From the NCBI GenBank assembly GCA_900318955.1, contig ONMJ01000008.1, positions 1 through 64,000 of the forward strand: 64,000 bases of DNA. Reading direction: 5' to 3'. This DNA is from an uncultured Bacteroidales bacterium (GTDB lineage Bacteria; Bacteroidota; Bacteroidia; Bacteroidales; UBA932). Of the stretch, positions 28,629-36,875 are shown in pieces (within the stretch, counting starts at the first letter, position 1; each line of letters begins with the position of its first letter). Under the pieces are notes generated by a model. It saw nothing but the letters and a program-made list of their open reading frames with translations, was not told the DNA's origin and ran no database searches. A program made the position numbers and the translations under genes.

Positions 28629-28636
28629 TAGCTTTG
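28629..28636 (+). promoter_or_regulatory. Putative promoter of the fimbrial-type lipoprotein pair
   Basis: TAGCTTTG matches TAnnTTTG. Transcription would start near 28642, giving a leader of about 110 nt if the ATG at 28752 is used, or about 14 nt if the ATG at 28656 is used. Confidence 0.5.
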
Positions 28637-28751
28637 CACCAAAAGACAACGACAGATGCGCAGAGGAAAAACGCAATATCGCTTTACAGCAGAGAAAAAA
28701 GGCCGGTTGCGTAAGAACCTGACTGGCTATGGAAAATCTACACTTCGAACT

Positions 28752-29687
28752 ATGCGTTCTGCATGGTGGCTTTCATTAATAATGCCGGCCTTTCTCTTCT
28801 CTGCATGCATTGAAGCACCGCTCAAAGACATGCATAAAGTGCAAATATATATAAGAGAAGCCGAAAAAACAACCCCTCACACCCTTGATTTGTTATTTTT
28901 TGAGGACGGCGGGCTTATGAAACTGGATTCGTATGAAAGGATTGAAAAATGGGACGGTGCCCCAATAGACGGGACATCGAGGACAGGCGGCAGGAAGGTT
29001 GTCGCTATCGCCAACTATGGGGAGGACAGGTTCGCATGGAGCGACATACTCTCCTATGAGGGCCTCGGCGAAAAAACGATGGAACTAATGGAAGAAAACT
29101 CCTCTTCCCCGGTAATGAGTGGAGAGACAGAGACTCTTGCCGGAAGAGACAAGGGCTGCGAAATTGGGCTTCATCCTCTTCTTTCAAAGATAAGAGTCAA
29201 CTCTCTCTGCGCCGATTTCCACGGACGCCCCTACGAAGGAGAAAAACTGAAAAACGTGAAAGTGTTTCTCATGAATGTACACGACAGATGCAAGATTCTT
29301 TCAAGGAAAAGCGAACCTTCCTCCTGGGCAAACTACAGGGAGAGAATCTATGAAGACTCCATTATCTATTGTGACTCAGGTATTTCCATAAGCACCGCTG
29401 TTGTTTTTCCAGGCATTTCCCTATACTGCTACCCAAATGACATATCCGAAGAAACTCCTGAGACTCCGCTGACAAGGCTGGTAATTGAAGGGACAATCGG
29501 AGGAAATACATACTTCTATCCGATCAATATCCCATGCCTCGAAGGAGGAAAAGAATATGCTTTCAACATCACCATCACCAAAAAAGGCACATCCGACCCG
29601 GATACTCCGGCCGATGTTGGGGCAGTGAGATTCAACCAAAGCGTCCTTCCGTGGAAGGACGGAGACGAGGTCCTAGAAAGATTTTAA
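28752..29687 (+). CDS. Mfa2/FimB-like outer-membrane lipoprotein
   Basis: 311 residues from the chosen ATG, which gives the lipoprotein signal MRSAWWLSLIMPAFLFSAC with Cys19. An in-frame ATG at 28656 would add 32 basic residues ahead of the signal and is less likely. The body is beta-rich: TLDLLFFEDGGLMKLDSYERI, KVVAIANYGEDRF and VNSLCADFHGRPYEGEKLKNVKVFLMN are typical of fimbrillin-anchor (FimB/Mfa2-type) proteins. It probably anchors or caps a surface fibre. The similar lipoprotein gene follows after 1 bp. No recognisable fimbrillin subunit is in the window. Confidence 0.65.
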   Translation: MRSAWWLSLIMPAFLFSACIEAPLKDMHKVQIYIREAEKTTPHTLDLLFFEDGGLMKLDSYERIEKWDGAPIDGTSRTGGRKVVAIANYGEDRFAWSDILSYEGLGEKTMELMEENSSSPVMSGETETLAGRDKGCEIGLHPLLSKIRVNSLCADFHGRPYEGEKLKNVKVFLMNVHDRCKILSRKSEPSSWANYRERIYEDSIIYCDSGISISTAVVFPGISLYCYPNDISEETPETPLTRLVIEGTIGGNTYFYPINIPCLEGGKEYAFNITITKKGTSDPDTPADVGAVRFNQSVLPWKDGDEVLERF

Positions 29688-29688
29688 A

Positions 29689-30900
29689 ATGAGAAAAATC
29701 CTGACATTATTGATGCTGGTTCTGCTCTTTTCGTGCTCGCAACTTCCTTTGAAGAGGGAGGAGTGCTTTTTCCGGGTGTTCGGCTATATTCCGACAAGGT
29801 CTTCGGATCCAAGTGATGAAGAAATGATAAGCGACCTGAACATTTTTATCTTCAACCACAGCGGAGAATTGGAGGAAAAACGATTCATTTCCGGAGGGAA
29901 ACTTGTAAAAGAAGGATCAGAATACGTATTTTCCTCTTCCCTTCTCCTCTATGAGAAGTACTCAGTCTACGTCTGCGCCAATCTTGGATACGCTTTGGAT
30001 GCCGAGTCGGAGCCGCAGCTACGGTCCTACAGATACTACCTGGCTTACCCTGACGAATACTCCAGAGGGATTCCGATGACAGGCTGCATCAGGAACATTA
30101 TCCCGGCTTCGAACGACAGAACAATAGGACTGGAAAGAATGATGTCGAGAATTTCGGTAGTATTCGACCGGTCCCATTTGGAAGAAGGGACACAGCTTTG
30201 GGTCAAAAGTATTTCCGTAGGAAACTGCCCGCGCTCCGCCCTTCTTTTTGGAGAAAATCTTACTGAGAACTCTGAAGAAATGTTTCTTACAGGATTCAAT
30301 AAAGCCGGCTCTGCGGCAGATCCTCTCAACCGGGAAATAGCCGCGGGGAAAAGCCGGGAGGTAAGACTATATATGCTTGAAAACCTACTAGATAAAGAGG
30401 AAAAACTAGCTTCCTTCGTTGAAATCGAATTGGAATATAATTCTAGAACCCTCCACAATAAACCGGGAGAGTATCTTAAATACCGTTTTAAGACAGGGGA
30501 AATAAGAAGGAACACCGATTACAGATTCACCGTCACACCCTCAGGGAACGGTCTCAACGGGGACTCCTGGAGAATAGACAAAGATGCCCTCCAGGTCAAA
30601 GAAAGCGCTAAAAGATTTGATCTTCTTCCCGCAGCATACAATGTATGCACTGTCTCGGACACATTCCACCTTTGGTGCGATGTCTTCCCGGAAGATGCTC
30701 CCATGGAAATAGAGTTTCTCGCCTATGAGGACGATGAAAAAGTCGCCGCGCTTTATGACTACGAGATAGATAAAAACGGGCACGGAGTAAGGCTGATGCC
30801 CCATAAAGACGGGGCTGCACTCATTTATTTCAAAGCAGGGCCACCCGTCTCAAGAGATACTCTTGCGATGGTGGTTTTCAACCCAGATACTTCGCAGTAA
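29689..30900 (+). CDS. Mfa/FimD-like surface lipoprotein
   Basis: 403 residues with lipobox LLFSC (Cys16). ISDLNIFIFNHSGELEEKRF, YSVYVCANLG, IPMTGCIRN and LERMMSRISVVFDRS are the features of fimbrillin-like and DUF4906-type proteins, with two Ig-like beta domains; the C-terminal 90 residues form an extra beta domain. It is translated with the preceding lipoprotein (1-bp gap). Its last 23 bp overlap the 3' end of convergent uvrA. The role in a surface fibre is inferred from fold-like motifs only. Confidence 0.62.
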   Translation: MRKILTLLMLVLLFSCSQLPLKREECFFRVFGYIPTRSSDPSDEEMISDLNIFIFNHSGELEEKRFISGGKLVKEGSEYVFSSSLLLYEKYSVYVCANLGYALDAESEPQLRSYRYYLAYPDEYSRGIPMTGCIRNIIPASNDRTIGLERMMSRISVVFDRSHLEEGTQLWVKSISVGNCPRSALLFGENLTENSEEMFLTGFNKAGSAADPLNREIAAGKSREVRLYMLENLLDKEEKLASFVEIELEYNSRTLHNKPGEYLKYRFKTGEIRRNTDYRFTVTPSGNGLNGDSWRIDKDALQVKESAKRFDLLPAAYNVCTVSDTFHLWCDVFPEDAPMEIEFLAYEDDEKVAALYDYEIDKNGHGVRLMPHKDGAALIYFKAGPPVSRDTLAMVVFNPDTSQ

Positions 30901-33697
30901 AGGTCTTTCCGTCCTTGATAAGGTCTTCCGGAGTGCCTTCAAATACGATTCTTCCGCCCTCATCACCAGCATCAGGTCCAAGATCGATTACCCAGTCGGC
31001 ATTTCTGATTACATCCGGATTATGCTCGACTACGACAACGGAATGCCCCTTTGACAAAAGGACGTCAAATGCCTTCAGGAGCTTCTCGACATCATAGAAA
31101 TGAAGACCTGTAGTCGGCTCGTCGAAGATAAACATTATCCTCTCCTTCCTCGGTTTGTCGCCTCCGCTGAGGGAAAGGAAATAAGCGAGTTTGATCCTTT
31201 GGCTCTCGCCTCCTGAAAGGGTGCTGCTACTCTGCCCCAGTTTGATATATGACAGGCCGACATCCACAAGAGGCTGAAGCTCCGAGGCTATTTCTTTTGC
31301 AAGCTCATCCTTTTTCGAGCCGAAGAATTCTATCGCCTCTGACACGCTCATATTGAGGATATCATCGATATTTTTCCCCTCATAACGGACCTCGAGAATC
31401 TCGCTCTTGAAGCGTTTTCCTCCGCAAGCCTCGCAGACCATTGTCACATCCGCCATAAACTGCATTCCGATCCTTACATACCCGTCTCCCTGGCATTCAG
31501 GGCATCGTCCGCCTTCCTGATTGAACGAGAAGAACGATGGAGTATAACCGTTTATCTTTGCATACTGCTGAGATGAAAGCAGCTTTCGGATTGTGTCATA
31601 TACCTTCAAGTATGTTACGGCATTAGACCTGGAACTTTTCCCGATAGGATTCTGGTCGACATACTCCACCCTGGTGATCCTGTCGAGATTGCCGCTGAGT
31701 CCTTTAAAGGTCCCCGGAAGGTCTCCTGTCTCATTGAGTCTCCGTCTTAGTGCCGGATAGAGAATGTCTCCTACAAGAGATGATTTACCGCTTCCGCTGA
31801 CTCCGGTTACTACCGTAAGCACTCCCAAGGGGAATTTGACATCGATATCCTTGAGGTTATGCTCCATTGCCCCATTGACCGAGATGGAATAGTTCCACGG
31901 GCGCTTTTCTCTCTTATACCGAGGAATAGCACCGGATAAATACTTGAGCGTCAGCGATTTCTCGTCAGGACCCGCTTCTTCTGCCTTGCCGGAGAAGATG
32001 ATCTCTCCCCCATTTACACCGGCTTTGGGGCCCATATCAATGAGCATATCGGCAGCGCGGATGATTTCTTCATCATGTTCGACGACTATCACAGTATTCC
32101 CGATATCGCGAAGGCGCTTCAGCACCTTTATAAGGCGGTCCGTATCTCTTGGATGGAGACCGATTGAAGGTTCGTCGAGAATATACATGGAGCCGACAAG
32201 GGAACTGCCTAGGGCAGTCACAAGATTGATTCTCTGGCTTTCTCCGCCGGAAAGGGTGTTGCACGGGCGATTCAAGGTCAGATAGGCAAGTCCGACATCG
32301 CGGATATACCCAAGTCGGGAAGTCACCTCTTCAATAGCCTTTTCGACCACACCCCTTTCGTACTCGGTAAGTTCTATATTATCAAAGAAATCAATCAGTT
32401 CCCCGACAGTCATGCTAAGAAGCTCATGGATATTCTTCCCTCCTACTTTGACATAGAGAGCCTCTTTCCTGAGACGGCTACCTCCGCACTCGTTGCATAC
32501 AGTCCTCCCGGAATAGCGGCTGAGCATATACTTATACTGAATCTTGTACCTATTGGACTCGACCCATTTAAAGAACTCGTTGATACCTACGATCGAATTC
32601 TCATCTCCTTCAATGCTGTGCCCATTCCAGATAATATCCTTCACTTTGTCCGACAGCTTGCAGTAAGGCTCGAACACCGGGATTCCATATCGCTCCGCCA
32701 CCTCGACGAGATGGTCCTTGAACCATCCCATCTTATCCCCTCTCCAGCAAGCGATTGCTCCCTCGTAGATACTTTTAGTCTTGTCGGGGACCACCAGATC
32801 CTCGCTGATCCCTATTATTTTCCCGAGACCGCCACAGACCGGGCAGGCGCCAAGTGGGCTATTGAAGCTGAAAAGGAATTCATCGGGTTTTCGGAATACT
32901 ATTCCATCCATCTCCATTCGATCGAGGAAAGGCTCAATATGGACTTGTCCGTCAAGCATTTCCGCTCTCACATAGAGATTCCCGCTCCCTATTGAGAAGG
33001 CAGATTCTATAGAGCTGCTGAGTCTCATCCTAAGGTCCTCATCGGAAGGAGCAGTCTTCACCCTATCGATGAATAGATATAGATTTTCAGGATACGAGCC
33101 TGATTCTGCCATCTTCATTATCTCCTCGATGCGGATAACCTTATCGGTGGAAGGATCATAGAATCTGCTGTATCCCTGTTCTTTAAGGCTGAGCATCAGC
33201 TCAACCTTATCCTCTCTTGTCTCCCAATTGATTCCCGAGAGGATATAGACAGAAGCTATTCCTTCGGAGAAAACATAATTCAGAACATCTGAGACAGTAT
33301 TGGCCCTGACCTCCTTTCCCGATACAGGAGAATATGTCCTCCCTATACGGGCATATATAAGTCTCAGGTAATCATATATTTCCGTTGTGGTAGCAACAGT
33401 AGAGCGAGGGTTTCTTGTATTGACCTTCTGCTCAATTGCTACCGCAGGCGGGATGCCCTCAATTATATCTACGTCAGGTTTTGTCATCCTCCCGAGGAAC
33501 TGCCTCGCATATGAAGAAAGACTCTCTGCGAATCTTCTCTGTCCCTCTGCAAAAAGAGTATCGAATGCAAGAGAAGATTTGCCGCTTCCTGAAATACCTG
33601 TAATGACGACAAATTTCCCGCGAGGAATCTCAAGTGATATATTCTTGAGATTATTGACTCTTGCATTCTTGACTATTATATTACCCTGACTTGGCAT
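30878..33697 (-). CDS. uvrA: Excinuclease ABC subunit A
   Basis: DNA-damage recognition ATPase of nucleotide excision repair. 939 residues from the ATG of MPSQGNIIVKNARVNNLKN, the family's normal start; a longer frame upstream runs across the promoter and was rejected. Two ABC modules are visible: Walker A GISGSGKSS and GVSGSGKSS, two LSGGESQR signatures, and zinc-binding CPVCGG, CNECGG, CPECQGDG and CEACGGKR motifs. The length is usual for UvrA. Monocistronic, convergent with the lipoprotein pair. Confidence 0.97.
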   Translation of the reverse strand: MPSQGNIIVKNARVNNLKNISLEIPRGKFVVITGISGSGKSSLAFDTLFAEGQRRFAESLSSYARQFLGRMTKPDVDIIEGIPPAVAIEQKVNTRNPRSTVATTTEIYDYLRLIYARIGRTYSPVSGKEVRANTVSDVLNYVFSEGIASVYILSGINWETREDKVELMLSLKEQGYSRFYDPSTDKVIRIEEIMKMAESGSYPENLYLFIDRVKTAPSDEDLRMRLSSSIESAFSIGSGNLYVRAEMLDGQVHIEPFLDRMEMDGIVFRKPDEFLFSFNSPLGACPVCGGLGKIIGISEDLVVPDKTKSIYEGAIACWRGDKMGWFKDHLVEVAERYGIPVFEPYCKLSDKVKDIIWNGHSIEGDENSIVGINEFFKWVESNRYKIQYKYMLSRYSGRTVCNECGGSRLRKEALYVKVGGKNIHELLSMTVGELIDFFDNIELTEYERGVVEKAIEEVTSRLGYIRDVGLAYLTLNRPCNTLSGGESQRINLVTALGSSLVGSMYILDEPSIGLHPRDTDRLIKVLKRLRDIGNTVIVVEHDEEIIRAADMLIDMGPKAGVNGGEIIFSGKAEEAGPDEKSLTLKYLSGAIPRYKREKRPWNYSISVNGAMEHNLKDIDVKFPLGVLTVVTGVSGSGKSSLVGDILYPALRRRLNETGDLPGTFKGLSGNLDRITRVEYVDQNPIGKSSRSNAVTYLKVYDTIRKLLSSQQYAKINGYTPSFFSFNQEGGRCPECQGDGYVRIGMQFMADVTMVCEACGGKRFKSEILEVRYEGKNIDDILNMSVSEAIEFFGSKKDELAKEIASELQPLVDVGLSYIKLGQSSSTLSGGESQRIKLAYFLSLSGGDKPRKERIMFIFDEPTTGLHFYDVEKLLKAFDVLLSKGHSVVVVEHNPDVIRNADWVIDLGPDAGDEGGRIVFEGTPEDLIKDGKTFTAKYLG

Positions 33698-33717
33698 CGC
33701 TTCGAAATTGAATCCTA

Positions 33718-33725
33718 CAAATGTA
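33718..33725 (-). promoter_or_regulatory. Putative uvrA promoter (-7 box)
   Basis: The minus strand reads TACATTTG, matching TAnnTTTG, 20 bp upstream of the uvrA ATG. No clear -33 element. Confidence 0.6.
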
Positions 33726-33781
33726 CGAATATTTTTGAGGGCATAAAAATACCGATATATCTTTTTATCCATCTCCACTGC

Positions 33782-33834
33782 GACATTTTGACATCCCCAC
33801 AAGACATTCTGTCCCGGGTTATAGACAAATTGTC
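33782..33834. promoter_or_regulatory. Three GACA-N3-TGnC motifs spaced exactly 21 bp
   Basis: GACATTTTGAC (33782), GACATTCTGTC (33803) and GACAAATTGTC (33824) begin 21 bp apart, two helical turns. The second and third are perfect palindromes around a 3-bp centre, and the third extends to TAGACA...TGTCTA. They lie about 60-110 bp upstream of the predicted hsp20 start point, where sigma-54 activators bind, and on the far side face uvrA. Confidence 0.55.
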
Positions 33835-33868
33835 TACTTTTTGAACAATTCAGCGGCATTTTTCCAAA

Positions 33869-33884
33869 TGGCCTCTGTTTTGCC
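33869..33884 (+). promoter_or_regulatory. Candidate sigma-54 promoter of hsp20
   Basis: TGGC (33869-33872) and TTGC (33880-33883) place GG and GC exactly 10 bp apart, as in the -24/-12 consensus. The predicted start near 33895 is followed at once by a GC-rich hairpin (about 33898-33915) in the leader. No TAnnTTTG box precedes hsp20. Confidence 0.5.
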
Positions 33885-33954
33885 AATTCTTAGTCGTCCG
33901 GCTTTGAAGGCCGGGAAAAAAAGAAGTTAAACTAAATTATAGGAGATAAAAACT

Positions 33955-34383
33955 ATGGTACCTTCAAGAAGAATGAGTCAGAATTGGCTCCCTGATTTTT
34001 TCAATGATTTCTTTGACACTGATTGGATGGTCAAGACAAACGCGACCGCTCCTGCAATCAATGTTCTCGAAAATGAAAACGGATATGAGCTTGAGCTCGC
34101 AGCTCCGGGTATGAAGAAAGAAGACTTCACGGTCAACATCGACGACCAGGGTGACCTCGTTATCAAGATGGAGAAAAAGGCCGAGAATAAGGAGGAGAAG
34201 AAAGGACACTATCTCCGTCGCGAATTCAACTACACCAAATTCCAGCAGACGATGCTTCTACCGGATGATGCGGAAAAGGAACAGATCAGCGCAAAGGTTG
34301 AGAACGGAGTCCTGAGCGTCAGCATCCCGAAGATTAAAAAGGCTGAAATACCCCAGGCCAAGAAGGTTATTGAGGTCAAGTAA
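33955..34383 (+). CDS. Small heat-shock protein (Hsp20)
   Basis: ATP-independent holdase chaperone. 142 residues: an N-terminal arm (PDFFNDFFDTDW), the alpha-crystallin domain (about 35-125, with INVLENENGYELELAAPGMKKEDF) and the C-terminal IPKI motif that docks on neighbouring subunits. A good AGGAG site precedes the ATG. Followed after 6 bp by a J-domain gene, so a chaperone pair is likely co-expressed. Upstream signals suggest stress-induced control by an alternative sigma factor (inferred). Confidence 0.93.
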   Translation: MVPSRRMSQNWLPDFFNDFFDTDWMVKTNATAPAINVLENENGYELELAAPGMKKEDFTVNIDDQGDLVIKMEKKAENKEEKKGHYLRREFNYTKFQQTMLLPDDAEKEQISAKVENGVLSVSIPKIKKAEIPQAKKVIEVK

Positions 34384-34389
34384 TTACAC

Positions 34390-35175
34390 ATGGGTGCATT
34401 TAAATGGATATTCGGATTCCTCGGATGGGTCACATGGGGACCGATTGGAGCGATTCTAGGATATGTCTCAGGAGCAGCTATTGAGCGATCAATAGAGAAT
34501 GTTAAACAGATTTCCGGGGCAGGAACTTCCGACAGCGGGCAATATAGTTCGCAGCGAGGATCCTACTCCGGAACTCGTGGTTATTCCGCTTCCGAGCAGA
34601 GGAATAGTTTCCTCGTCAGTCTCCTGGTTCTCTCCTCGGCGGTAATCAAGGCCGACGGTAAAACTCTCCAATCAGAGATCGATGTCGTCAAAGACTTCAT
34701 CAGAAGGAACTTTGGAGAGAGCGCTGTAAGCGAATCAGTCAGGATGCTCCAAAGGATTTTGTCTCAGGAAGTAATCATTTACTCGGTTGGCGGTCAGATC
34801 GCGGCCAACATGAACTATTCCCAGAGGTTGCAGCTCTTCCACTACCTGACACAGATTGCAAGAGCCGACGGTGATTTTAGCAAAGCTGAAAAATCGGTCC
34901 TTGAAGCAATCGCCTCTGCGATTGGCCTGACCTCTTCGGATGCCGCTTCTGTAATATCCATGTATTATAAAGACACCCAATCAGCATACTCGGTACTTGA
35001 GATTGCTCCTTCAGCAACTAACGATGAAGTAAAGGCGGCTTACAGGAGGATGGCTATGAAGAACCATCCTGACAAAGTCGCAACCCTTGGTCCTGAGGTT
35101 CAGAAGGCGGCAGAAGAAAAATTCAGAAAGATTCAAGAAGCCTACGAGACCATCAAGAAAGAACGCGGAATGTAA
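34390..35175 (+). CDS. TerB-like and DnaJ-domain protein (DjlA-like)
   Basis: 261 residues. An N-terminal glycine-rich hydrophobic segment (about 5-30) could be a membrane hairpin; a low-complexity Ser/Gly/Tyr stretch follows (40-70). A TerB-like helical domain occupies about 72-190, and a C-terminal J domain about 197-258 carries the HPD motif at 226-228 that stimulates DnaK. The layout resembles DjlA. Its position straight after hsp20 suggests joint action on damaged or membrane proteins. Confidence 0.88.
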   Translation: MGAFKWIFGFLGWVTWGPIGAILGYVSGAAIERSIENVKQISGAGTSDSGQYSSQRGSYSGTRGYSASEQRNSFLVSLLVLSSAVIKADGKTLQSEIDVVKDFIRRNFGESAVSESVRMLQRILSQEVIIYSVGGQIAANMNYSQRLQLFHYLTQIARADGDFSKAEKSVLEAIASAIGLTSSDAASVISMYYKDTQSAYSVLEIAPSATNDEVKAAYRRMAMKNHPDKVATLGPEVQKAAEEKFRKIQEAYETIKKERGM

Positions 35176-35191
35176 AAAAATAAAGAAAAAA

Positions 35192-35222
35192 TTTGCAGAG
35201 TCAGAAAAAAGGCTTATCTTTG
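35192..35222 (+). promoter_or_regulatory. tRNA-Asp promoter
   Basis: TTTG (35192-35195), a 19-bp spacer and TATCTTTG (35215-35222) make a full consensus promoter about 40 bp upstream of the tRNA. Confidence 0.75.
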
Positions 35223-35261
35223 CATTCGCTTTCCAAGAAAAGCAAACGTTCTTTAAAATCT

Positions 35262-35336
35262 GGTGCGGTAGTTCAGTTTGGTTAGAATGCCGGCCTGTCA
35301 CGCCGGAGGTCGCGAGTTCGACCCTCGTCCGCACCG
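35262..35336 (+). tRNA. tRNA-Asp (GTC)
   Basis: 75-nt cloverleaf: acceptor stem GGTGCGG/CCGCACC, discriminator G, anticodon stem CCGGC/GCCGG with loop CTGTCAC giving anticodon GTC, and T loop TTCGACC. The 3' CCA is not encoded. No integrated element is seen at its 3' end. Confidence 0.95.
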
Positions 35337-35342
35337 CTTAAA

Positions 35343-35374
35343 GCGCCTTTGCAGGTTCCTGCGAGGCGTTTTTT
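35343..35374 (+). terminator. Terminator after tRNA-Asp
   Basis: GCGCCT...AGGCG arms with an inner TTGCAGG/CCTGCG pairing, followed by six T, 6 bp after the tRNA. Confidence 0.75.
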
Positions 35375-35427
35375 GTTTCTTGTGTCCCATATATTTTGAG
35401 GGATAAATCCTTATCCATGTTATACTG

Positions 35428-35516
35428 CCTTTCCCCATACCTTTACCCCAGACCTTTACCCATATCCTTTACCCAGACCTTTACCCAATACCTTTTCCCA
35501 TATCCTTTTCCCCTCA
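35428..35516 (+). repeat. Tandem repeat, about 12-13 bp, seven copies
   Basis: Units starting CCTTTACCC or CCTTTTCCC begin at 35428, 35440, 35453, 35466, 35478, 35491 and 35504. The strand asymmetry is extreme (pyrimidine-rich on plus). Diverged copies suggest an old array. Confidence 0.8.
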
Positions 35517-35776
35517 GGAAAGGGGCATTGTCGATTCACTCCTAGTTACCGTTAAGAATTCCAGTGCCGTGAGTGGTAACTCGTTTACTATCAGCTATTT
35601 CCTGATTAAAAAACTTGGTATTTAGCCTGCTCATCAAAGGGCTAATACTCAATTGTTTCCAGTATTTTCCCTACCTGCAGGACCTTAGGGAAAAAGTTAT
35701 ATGTCGCTGGTAGGCAATAAGATACTGGGCAGGTGCAGGAAGCATGTTTTTTCTGAGCCCATCTCCCTGGAAGGGC

Positions 35777-36080
35777 GTTTCGTTGCACGGCAAGGCAGTT
35801 TTGTTGGTTCCGTGCCTGTAGAAAGGCATTTCGTGGTACAACTGGTAGGAACAGACCAGGTCTCTTGATGGCGCAGGTGCAGATTTTTTGTGGCTTCCTG
35901 CGCCATTATGAAAAGATAAGTTTCTGACTTTCAGTATATTAATTATTTATAGCGGCGCAGGTCCCCAACATCTTTTCGCACCTGCGCCACGTTGTGCGAC
36001 AGGAGAGTTGTTTCGTGGCACGGAAGGCATGTTTTCATGGTTCCGTGCCACCAGAACTTCATGGTAGGCAGGCGGGGTTC
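35777..36080. repeat. Cluster of related palindromes with a diverged direct repeat
   Basis: Four inverted repeats: 35785-35790/35810-35815 (GCACGG), 35868-35877/35897-35906 (ATGGCGCAGG), 35954-35962/35980-35988 (GGCGCAGGT) and 36015-36025/36041-36051 (GTGGCACGGAA). The first and last lie in a longer direct repeat (from about 35779 and 36011) sharing TTTCGT, GCACGG, TTCCGTGCC and AGAA at matching offsets. Two stem families alternate, as in REP/BIME-type intergenic elements. Confidence 0.6.
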
Positions 36081-36229
36081 CACTCCCCAAAAGACTTATC
36101 GTCAGAATGATCAACCTACCGAGGACAGATTATTCGGGTGTATCTGCCGTGAACTTATGATTATAAAAAATCACATTTCAGATGCAAGAAATCAGCTTTG
36201 TTGAGTTTTATATTTAACAATTGAACGAT

Positions 36230-36730
36230 ATGAAGAAGATTTTGAGTTTTGTTTGTGCAGCGCTGCTGGTGGCAGGACTGTGCGGGTGCGAGAAAAATCT
36301 GATTCCTGAGATTGACTTGGCTAACAACCTGGAAGGAAGTTGGGAGAAGGTGTATCCGGAAGGTGTGCAGGATGCAGGGCTTGTGATATGGACCTTCTCG
36401 GCAGGCAACGGGGATCCCCATTCGTGGGTTTTAAGCATATATGTATCCGATGTATTGGCCGGGGATTCTGAGGCAAAATATATCTACGAGCAACACCAGA
36501 ACGGCTATCCAGGCATAGGATCTTCCACGCCGGAGTTATATCTTTTCGAGTATGATCACGACTTTATGCAGGAGGACAGGACTGCGGCCTATACGCCTGC
36601 AGCGCGTTACTACGTGAAAGAGTGCAGTAAGGACAAGTTGGTGCTGCAGCGCGGGGAAGTGAACGTAGACGGCCCGAATCTAATCGAGAGCAATGTGACT
36701 TTCCGGAGGATGGCTACGTACTATAAGTGA
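36230..36730 (+). CDS. Small lipoprotein, unknown
   Basis: 166 residues. The signal peptide MKKILSFVCAALLVAGLCGC has lipobox AGLCGC, with Cys20 the likely lipidated residue. The mature part contains EGSWEKVYPEG and, near the C-terminus, LVLQRGEVNVDG and NVTFRRM, a beta-rich pattern like lipocalin-type lipoproteins of Bacteroidales, but I do not recognise a specific family. An in-frame TTG at 36221 was rejected. It stands alone after the repeat region, and its stop codon is the first unit of a tandem 21-bp repeat. Confidence 0.65.
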   Translation: MKKILSFVCAALLVAGLCGCEKNLIPEIDLANNLEGSWEKVYPEGVQDAGLVIWTFSAGNGDPHSWVLSIYVSDVLAGDSEAKYIYEQHQNGYPGIGSSTPELYLFEYDHDFMQEDRTAAYTPAARYYVKECSKDKLVLQRGEVNVDGPNLIESNVTFRRMATYYK

Positions 36731-36804
36731 GGCATCTCTGGCGATAAGTGAGGCACCTCTGGCGATAAGTGAGGCGCAACGGGCAATAAGTGAAGCGCAA
36801 CGGG
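36721..36804 (+). repeat. 21-bp tandem repeat, four copies, repeating the stop codon
   Basis: Four 21-bp units at 36721, 36742, 36763 and 36784 share ATAAGTGA; units 1-2 continue GGCAYCTCTGG and units 3-4 RGCGCAACGGG. The unit length equals seven codons, so the lipoprotein's TGA recurs in frame in every unit. Confidence 0.85.
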
Positions 36805-36875
36805 CGGGAGTTTATCAAGGTTCCTTGGAATAAAGGCTAATAATTCTTACTTTAGCAAGACAAAAACCATGAACC

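Larger units (their letters stand above)
35375..36229. other. 855-bp gene-free intergenic region
   Basis: No convincing reading frame occurs on either strand. The left third holds a pyrimidine-rich minisatellite (listed separately), the right half several related palindromes and a diverged direct repeat. The few short frames have no start signal, no coding bias and no family resemblance. Confidence 0.6.

Noticed and set aside
33698..33886. 63-residue N-terminal extension of uvrA
   Set aside because: It crosses the predicted promoter and the phased motifs; UvrA normally begins near the NIxVKxARxxNLK segment.
35262..36229. Integration of a mobile element at the tRNA-Asp 3' end
   Set aside because: No repeat of the tRNA 3' end was found downstream and there is no integrase; the repeats there are of other kinds.
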